In this document: in pieces, positions 59,038 through 64,000 of the stretch
Layout of the letters: each line of letters starts with the position of its first letter
How positions within the stretch are numbered: position 1 is the first letter of the stretch
Assembly (NCBI RefSeq): GCF_000802305.1
Contig: NZ_JTDK01000015.1
Coordinates: 1-64,000, forward strand
Direction of reading: 5' to 3'
Length of the DNA: 64,000 nucleotides
From: Microbacterium mangrovi
GTDB lineage: Bacteria; Actinomycetota; Actinomycetes; Actinomycetales; Microbacteriaceae
Notes under the pieces: generated by a model
Told to the model about the DNA's origin: nothing
Seen by the model: the letters and a program-made list of their open reading frames with translations, nothing else
Database searches by the model: none
Made by a program: the position numbers and the translations under genes

Positions 59038-60129
59038 ATGCGCGCAGCAGTACTGTATGAGCCCCACGGGCGGCTCCGGCTCGAAGACGTCGACACGCCG
59101 GACGAGCTCCGGCCCGACGAGGTGCGCGTCCGCACCGCGGCCGTCGGCCTGTGCCACTCCGACCTGCACGTCATCGACGGCCGGGTGGTCCGGCCGATGC
59201 CCGTCGTCCTCGGGCACGAGGCATCGGGCGTCGTGACCCAGGTCGGGTCCGCCGTCGCCGACGTCCGTCCCGGCGACCACGTCGTCGCGTGCTTCGTCGT
59301 GTTCTGCGGGCGGTGCCGCATGTGCCGCGCCGGGCAGCCCGCGATGTGCCAGGACCGCGAGGCGACCATGCGTGCGCCGGGGGAGGAGCCGCGGCTCAGC
59401 ATCGCCGGGCGCGAGGTGCACCAGTGGACGAACATCGCCGGCTTCGCGGAGGAGATGGTGCTGCACCGAAATGCCGTCACCGTGATCGACGAGCGCATGC
59501 CCCTCGACCTGGCCGCCATGCTCGGGTGTGCCGTCGCCACCGGAGTCGGGTCCGCGCGCAAGGTCGCGCGCGTCGCTCCCGGCGACGCCGTCGCGGTCAT
59601 CGGCGCCGGAGGCGTCGGCCTCAACGTCTGCCAGGGGGCGGCCCTGGCGGGAGCCGGCATCATCGTCGCGGTCGACCGCAGCCCGCACCGGCTCGCACTC
59701 GCGCGCGAACGCTTCGGCGCCACGCACGTCGTCGACGCCTCCGCGGAGCAGGATGTCGCGGCGCGCGTCCGGGAACTCAGCGACGGGGGCGCGGATCACG
59801 TCTTCGAGGCCGTGGGCGTCCCTGGCCTCGTCGAGACGGCCCTGGATGCCGCGGTGCGCGGCGGTTCGGTGTGGGCGGTCGGCGTGTTCGGGGATGCCGC
59901 GCGCATCGACTTCCCGGCATCCCACCTGCACTCGGGCAAGGGCGTGCACGGCGTGCGGGCCGGGTCGCTCGAGCCCCAGGGCGACATCCCCCGGCTGGTC
60001 GAGGAGTACCTGCGCGGATCGCTGGAGCTCGAGGCGCTCGTCGGGGAGCGGATGCCACTCGAGGACATCAACCGCGGAATCGAGGCGCTGACCGCCGGCG
60101 CGGGGGCGCGCACGCTCGTGGTCTTCTGA
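59038..60129 (+). CDS. Zinc-type alcohol dehydrogenase (MDR)
   Basis: A 363-residue dehydrogenase of the class III/NDMA-like MDR group. GLCHSDLHVID and LGHEASGVV carry zinc ligands; CGRCRMCRAGQPAMC is the structural lobe. VIGAGGVGLNVCQGA is the NAD site. The ATG at 59038 fits the usual MRAAVL start, with AGGGA close by. A leaderless ATG at 59002 would add 12 residues and is possible, because TAATCT lies just before it. It is divergent from the kinase and converges on an SDR gene. Confidence 0.85.
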   Translation: MRAAVLYEPHGRLRLEDVDTPDELRPDEVRVRTAAVGLCHSDLHVIDGRVVRPMPVVLGHEASGVVTQVGSAVADVRPGDHVVACFVVFCGRCRMCRAGQPAMCQDREATMRAPGEEPRLSIAGREVHQWTNIAGFAEEMVLHRNAVTVIDERMPLDLAAMLGCAVATGVGSARKVARVAPGDAVAVIGAGGVGLNVCQGAALAGAGIIVAVDRSPHRLALARERFGATHVVDASAEQDVAARVRELSDGGADHVFEAVGVPGLVETALDAAVRGGSVWAVGVFGDAARIDFPASHLHSGKGVHGVRAGSLEPQGDIPRLVEEYLRGSLELEALVGERMPLEDINRGIEALTAGAGARTLVVF

Positions 60130-60138
60130 CCGAAGCGA

Positions 60139-60163
60139 CGCCGCCGGGTCCGACCCGGCGGCG
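60139..60163. terminator. Hairpin between convergent dehydrogenase and SDR genes
   Basis: CGCCGCCGGGTC (60139-60150) pairs with GACCCGGCGGCG (60152-60163). It lies 10-35 bp after the MDR stop and 15 bp after the SDR stop, so it could serve both directions. Confidence 0.65.
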
Positions 60164-60177
60164 GCGCGTGGTCCTGG

Positions 60178-60879
60178 TCACGCGATCGCGTAGCCTCCGT
60201 CGACGTTCAGCACGGTTCCGGTGATGTAGGCCGCGTCGTCGGAGACGAGGAACCGCACCGCCCGGGCGACGTCGTCGGCGCGCCCCCATCGGCCGAGCGG
60301 GATGCGCGCGTCGATCGCGGCGCGGCGCGCGTCGTCCTGCTGTGCGCGGGTCGACATCGGGGTCTCGATCCATCCCGGCGCCACCGCGTTCGCCCGGATG
60401 CCGTCCGCCGCGTAGCCGACGGCCTGCGAGCGAGTGAGGGCGACGATCGCACCCTTGGAGGCGGCGTAGCCCGGGGCGTTGGCCGTGCCGAAATAGCTCC
60501 ACATCGACGCGAAGTTGACGATCGCACCGCCGCGGGCCGCCAGTCGAGGCCGCAGGTGCTCGGCCGCGGTGAGGGCCGCCGTGACGTTGACGTCGAGGAC
60601 GGTGCGGAACGTCGCGGGATCCCACTCCGCGCGGTCGCGCAGCACGGCGGCGCAGGTCACCAGCGCGTCCACCGGACGGTTGCCCGCCGTGGCGTCCGCC
60701 AGCGCCGCCGCATCGGTGATGTCGGCGTGCGCGAACCGCATGCCCTCCGGGAGCTGCTGGTCGGATGCCAGCCCGACCGCGAGCACGTCCCATCCGTCTG
60801 CCGCGATCAGCCCGCCGATCGCCTTGCCGATTCCCGTTCCGCCGCCGGTGATCACAGCCAGCTTGCGCTCCTGGGGCAT
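60178..60879 (-). CDS. SDR family oxidoreductase
   Basis: A 233-residue short-chain dehydrogenase. VITGGGTGIGKAIG (about 10-23) binds the cofactor; FASMWSYFGTANAPGYAASKGA provides Ser and the Tyr-x3-Lys pair; VLNVDGGYAIA ends it. The ATG at 60879 has an AGGAGG ribosome site; a longer frame runs into the operator at 60922-60931. It is divergent from the transketolase operon and likely controlled from the same site. Confidence 0.86.
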   Translation of the reverse strand: MPQERKLAVITGGGTGIGKAIGGLIAADGWDVLAVGLASDQQLPEGMRFAHADITDAAALADATAGNRPVDALVTCAAVLRDRAEWDPATFRTVLDVNVTAALTAAEHLRPRLAARGGAIVNFASMWSYFGTANAPGYAASKGAIVALTRSQAVGYAADGIRANAVAPGWIETPMSTRAQQDDARRAAIDARIPLGRWGRADDVARAVRFLVSDDAAYITGTVLNVDGGYAIA

Positions 60880-60921
60880 CCTGCCCACCTCCTGATGCGA
60901 TCGTCCGTCGACCGCGATAGT

Positions 60922-60960
60922 AGAAATTTCTTCGAAGTCTAGTTTGACAATGGATAAAAT
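60922..60960. promoter_or_regulatory. Divergent promoter with AGAAATTTCT operator
   Basis: AGAAATTTCT (60922-60931) lies between the divergent SDR and transketolase genes. Downstream, TAAAAT (60955-60960) is a strong -10-like element for the plus strand. A TTGACA at 60944-60949 is too close to pair with it. Confidence 0.6.
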
Positions 60961-60978
60961 TTCAATCACGATGAGGGC

Positions 60979-61836
60979 ATGCAGACGAAGCCGTCACCGC
61001 CTCCTCCCACGGATGCCGCCCTCCTCGCCGATCGCGCCACGTTCGTGCGCACCGAGACGATCCGGCTCATCGAGATCGCCGGAACCGGCCACTACAGCAG
61101 CGTCTTCTCCTGCGCCGAGATCTTCGCCGCCCTCTACTACGCGGTGATGCGCCTCGACCCCGCGCGGCCGCAGTGGCAGGAGCGCGACCGCTTCCTCATG
61201 GGCAAGGGGCATGCGGCCGTGGGCCTGTTCCCGATCCTCGCCGATCTGGGCTACTTTCCGACCGAACTTCTCGACGGCTACACCCGCCTCGGGAGCCCGC
61301 TGGGCGACCACCCCGACATGACCAAGGTCCCGGGCATCGACTTCAGCTCCGGCTCCATCGGACACGCGCTCTCGAACGGGCTCGGGATGGTCCTCGGTGG
61401 CCGGTTCCACCATCGCGACTTCTTCGCGTACGTGATGCTCGGCGACGGCGAGATGCAGGAGGGCCAGGTCTGGGAGGCGGCGATGTCCGCGGCGCACCAC
61501 CGGGCCGGCCGTCTCGTCGCGATCGTGGACCGCAACGGCTACCAGCTGGACGGCGCCGTCGACGACGTCATCGGCATCGAACCGCTCGCCGACAAGTGGC
61601 GGGCCTTCGGCTGGGAGACGCATGACGTCGACGGCCATGACGCCGTCGCCGTCGCCGACCTGCTGATCGGGCTGCGCGACCGGCCCGCGGATGCCGCGCC
61701 GGTCTGCATCATCGCGCACACGAGCAAGGGCAAGGGCGTGTCGTACATGGAGGCGGAGCCGGGATGGCACCTCGGGTACCTGGCGCCGGACGACGGACGG
61801 CGAGCGATCGCCGAGATCAGGGGAGCATCGGCATGA
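60979..61836 (+). CDS. Transketolase, N-terminal (thiamine-binding) subunit
   Basis: A 285-residue half-transketolase. HYSSVFSCAEIFAALYYAV, GKGHAAVGLFPILADLGY and SIGHALSNGLGMVLGG precede the thiamine diphosphate motif GDGEMQEGQVWEAAMSAA (about 155-172). It pairs with the C-terminal subunit encoded next, overlapping by ATGA. Split transketolases typically serve specialised sugar routes such as polyol or sugar-acid catabolism. The ATG at 60979 has only a short GAGGG motif before it. Confidence 0.9.
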   Translation: MQTKPSPPPPTDAALLADRATFVRTETIRLIEIAGTGHYSSVFSCAEIFAALYYAVMRLDPARPQWQERDRFLMGKGHAAVGLFPILADLGYFPTELLDGYTRLGSPLGDHPDMTKVPGIDFSSGSIGHALSNGLGMVLGGRFHHRDFFAYVMLGDGEMQEGQVWEAAMSAAHHRAGRLVAIVDRNGYQLDGAVDDVIGIEPLADKWRAFGWETHDVDGHDAVAVADLLIGLRDRPADAAPVCIIAHTSKGKGVSYMEAEPGWHLGYLAPDDGRRAIAEIRGASA

Positions 61837-62807
61837 GCGGCACGCAGAATCCGGCATCCTGGCAGTACCGGGCGCTCAACGAGCTGAACCCCGGCCTCGA
61901 TCACCTCTCCGACGGGTTGACGGACCTCGTGGAGGCCGGGCATCCCGTCGTCGCCGGCACGGCGGACCTGCAGTACTCCAACGGCCTGGTGTCGTTCGCA
62001 CAGCGCCACCCCGACCGGTTCGTCCAGTTCGGGATCTCCGAGCAGAACATGGTCTCGGCCGCCGCGGGCCTGGCGACGGCCGGGACCATGCCGTTCGTGG
62101 CGACCTTCGCGTCGTTCCTCGCGCTGCTGTGCTGCGAGCAGATCCGCATGGACGTCGCCTACACGAAGCTCCCGGTGCGGCTCATCGGCCACCACACCGG
62201 CATCGCTCTCGGCTTCTACGGCACCAGCCACCACGCCACCGAGGACATCTCCACGATGCGCGCGCTCGCCGGCCTGACGGTCGTGTCACCCGCCGACGGC
62301 CCGCAGCTGCGCGCGGCGATCCGCGCCAGCGCCGACTGGCCCGAGCCGATCTACTTCCGCATCAGCCGCGGCCGTGACCCGCAGGTCTACGACGACGACA
62401 CCGTGTTCGAGTTCGGCCGCGCCATCACGCACGCCGAGGGCGGCGACCTCACGATCATCGCCTGCGGCACGCAGGTGCACCCGGCGCTGGCCGCGGCCGA
62501 GGCGCTGCGCGCCGACGGCCTCTCGGTCGGGGTGATCGACATGGCGACGATCAAGCCGCTCGACATCGAGGCGGTCCGTGCGGCATCCCGCTCGCGCGTC
62601 GTGCTGACCGTCGAAGAGCACAACGTGCTCGGGGGGCTGGGCTCCGCCGTGGCCGAAGTGATGGCCGAGGAGCCGACCGGCGCGCGCCTGGTGCGCCACG
62701 GCATCCGCGACGAATACAGCCTCATCGCACCGCCGACGCACCTCTACCGGCATTACGGTCTCGACGCCGCGGGCATCGAACGGATCGCCCGGGAGGCTCT
62801 GGCATGA
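61833..62807 (+). CDS. Transketolase, C-terminal (pyrimidine-binding) subunit
   Basis: A 324-residue partner. FVQFGISEQNMVSAAAGLATAG holds the Glu that activates thiamine; the middle MPFVATFASFLALLCCEQIRMDVAY and the C-terminal VIDMATIKPLDIEAVRAA complete it. Translationally coupled to the N-terminal subunit (ATGA) and to the HAD gene. Together they transfer two-carbon ketol units, probably using the ketose phosphate produced upstream. Confidence 0.92.
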   Translation: MSGTQNPASWQYRALNELNPGLDHLSDGLTDLVEAGHPVVAGTADLQYSNGLVSFAQRHPDRFVQFGISEQNMVSAAAGLATAGTMPFVATFASFLALLCCEQIRMDVAYTKLPVRLIGHHTGIALGFYGTSHHATEDISTMRALAGLTVVSPADGPQLRAAIRASADWPEPIYFRISRGRDPQVYDDDTVFEFGRAITHAEGGDLTIIACGTQVHPALAAAEALRADGLSVGVIDMATIKPLDIEAVRAASRSRVVLTVEEHNVLGGLGSAVAEVMAEEPTGARLVRHGIRDEYSLIAPPTHLYRHYGLDAAGIERIAREALA

Positions 62808-63331
62808 GCGCGGCGCTCCCCGGCAACTGGCACCCGCGACACCGCGCTCCCCAGCCGGGTCCGGTGGTGCTGCTCGATCTCGACGGCGTCATCGCGGACG
62901 CCGCCCACCGCCAGCGCTTCCTGCACCAGGACGAGCCGGACTGGACGGGCTTCTACGCCGGTGTCTCCGCCGACGGGGTGATCGCGGCGGGCCGTGCGCT
63001 CGCGGCATCCGTCGCGGCCGAGCTTCCGGTGCTGATCCTGACCGGTCGCATCGACGACGTCGCGGACGCGACCCGCGACTGGCTCGACGTGCACGGCATC
63101 CGCTGGGACATGCTGATCTGCCGCCCGCCGGAGGAGGACGACGACGCGCGGCACGCCGTGGACTACAAACGAGAAGAGATCGCCCGGCTGCGGGCGCTCG
63201 GCTTCGACCCTCGCCTCGCGGCGGACGACAACCGCAAGATCGTCGCGATGTACGAGGACGCCGGCATCCCGGCCCTGTACATCCCGAGCGGCTACTACGA
63301 CAACTCGCAGAGATACGACGGCGGCGTCTGA
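62804..63331 (+). CDS. HAD-superfamily phosphatase-like protein
   Basis: A 175-residue HAD protein. LLDLDGVIAD (D25, D27) is the nucleophile/acid pair and LILTGRID holds motif II; LAADDNRKIVAMYEDAGIPA is the acidic motif IV. It resembles the phosphatase domain of polynucleotide kinase-phosphatase-type proteins but is a free unit. Its ATG overlaps the transketolase C-subunit stop. In this operon it likely dephosphorylates a sugar phosphate; substrate unknown. Confidence 0.78.
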   Translation: MSAALPGNWHPRHRAPQPGPVVLLDLDGVIADAAHRQRFLHQDEPDWTGFYAGVSADGVIAAGRALAASVAAELPVLILTGRIDDVADATRDWLDVHGIRWDMLICRPPEEDDDARHAVDYKREEIARLRALGFDPRLAADDNRKIVAMYEDAGIPALYIPSGYYDNSQRYDGGV

Positions 63332-63356
63332 CGCGCCGCCCGAAGGAGACGACACC

Positions 63357-64000
63357 GTGACCGATTCGATCGATCCGCGCTTTCCGCATCCGCCGGGAAC
63401 CGACGGCCAGGTCGTGCTGTGGTGGCTGGGGCAGGCGGGTTTCGCCGTGCGCCACCGCGAGACCCTGCTGTTCATCGACCCCTACCTGAGCGATGTCCTG
63501 GCCGACAAGTACCGCGGGCGCATCTTCCCGCACACCCGCCTGCAGCCACCCCCGGTGAACCCCTCTGACGTGGTGGGCCTGGATGCCGTCCTGTGCACGC
63601 ACGGACACACCGACCACATGGATCTCGGCGCCATCCCGTACCTGCAGACCGGGTCGGATCCGCTGTTCGTCATTCCGCGCGCCGAGGCCGTCAAGGGGAT
63701 GAGCCGGGGCATCCCCGCCGCCCGTCTCGTCGGGATCGACGCCGGCGAGACCTTCGAGGCCCCGGGCTTCCGCGTCACCGCCGTGCCCGCTGCGCACGAG
63801 GAACTGACCGTGGACGCCCACGGGCAGAACCTCTTCCTCGGGTATGTGATCGAGATCGGCGGGATGCGCATCTATCACTCCGGCGACTGCGCACCGTACC
63901 CGGGGCAGCACGAGATCGTCGCGGCGCTCGGGGTCGACCTCGCTCTGCTGCCGGTGAACGGCCGCGATGCGCACCGCAAGGCCAACGGCGTTCCCGGGAA
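63357..64000 (+). CDS. Metallo-beta-lactamase-fold hydrolase, UlaG-like (partial)
   Basis: Open from GTG at 63357 to the window end, 214 residues and unfinished. LWWLGQAGFAVRH opens the fold, FIDPYLSD is the first acidic strand and CTHGHTDHMDLG is the metal-binding HxHxDH motif. The later HSGDCAPYPGQHE adds the next metal ligand. It resembles UlaG, the L-ascorbate-6-phosphate lactonase. A GAAGGAG ribosome site precedes the GTG, 25 bp after the HAD stop. It may open a lactone in this polyol or sugar-acid pathway. Confidence 0.85.
   Translation, partial: MTDSIDPRFPHPPGTDGQVVLWWLGQAGFAVRHRETLLFIDPYLSDVLADKYRGRIFPHTRLQPPPVNPSDVVGLDAVLCTHGHTDHMDLGAIPYLQTGSDPLFVIPRAEAVKGMSRGIPAARLVGIDAGETFEAPGFRVTAVPAAHEELTVDAHGQNLFLGYVIEIGGMRIYHSGDCAPYPGQHEIVAALGVDLALLPVNGRDAHRKANGVPG

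Overview
The window is high-GC actinobacterial DNA. Short ATGA overlaps between genes, GTG/TTG starts, several apparently leaderless genes, dense LacI/RpiR-controlled sugar uptake systems and a daptide-type RiPP cluster all suggest a Microbacteriaceae member, most likely Microbacterium. This placement is an inference; no rRNA or tRNA gene is seen in the window. Nothing resembling a CRISPR array, an insertion sequence or a prophage is visible either.

Layout. 1-2098: end of a sugar-phosphate operon (class II aldolase, PfkB kinase, P-loop sugar/nucleoside kinase). 2229-6657 (minus): trehalose from maltodextrin (treZ, treY) behind a small coupled gene. 6788-16846: a sugar/polyol island with a LacI regulator, an L-xylulose-reductase-like SDR, a class I aldolase, an FGGY kinase, a kinase-HAD fusion, a CUT2 ABC importer and a polyol dehydrogenase; five copies of one operator, ATGTCACcgGTGTCAT, tie most of it together. 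16962-22999: a second LacI gene divergent from a CUT1 importer, nucleoside hydrolase and ribokinase, which looks like nucleoside uptake and ribose salvage. 23223-32159: mostly ordinary genes, including a beta-repeat protein, a deazaflavin-type oxidoreductase, a secreted protein/lipoprotein pair, a glutamate-cysteine ligase-like enzyme, a LAL regulator, a DUF6325/SHOCT mini-operon and a GIY-YIG-like protein.

32166-42496 (minus) is the most interesting region. It is a RiPP operon matching the daptide class: two small precursors ending in Thr, a 66-residue membrane peptide, an ABC exporter, an M50 intramembrane protease, an RRE-like protein, an iron-ADH-family oxidative decarboxylase and an aminotransferase fused to a methyltransferase. 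In addition it carries a GT2 glycosyltransferase and a YcaO protein with a C-terminal PxPxP motif, although the precursor cores contain no Ser or Cys. An 83-residue HTH gene sits at its head, and a divergent HTH plus ImmA/IrrE protease pair flanks it.

43498-53203: an RpiR-controlled carbohydrate region (mannitol-1-phosphate-dehydrogenase-like, hydroxyacid dehydrogenase, shikimate-dehydrogenase-like, KDPG aldolase; divergent RpiR, CUT2 importer, cupin phosphoglucose isomerase, MDR dehydrogenase) sharing TGTAG-N5-CTACA operators. 53395-64000: a second RpiR-linked polyol region (SDRs, MDR dehydrogenases, glycerol-kinase-like FGGY kinase, split transketolase, HAD phosphatase, UlaG-like hydrolase cut by the window end), with AGAAATTTCT-type palindromes at its promoters. 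Overall the window is a catabolic hub for sugars and polyols with one antimicrobial-peptide-like biosynthetic cluster embedded in it.
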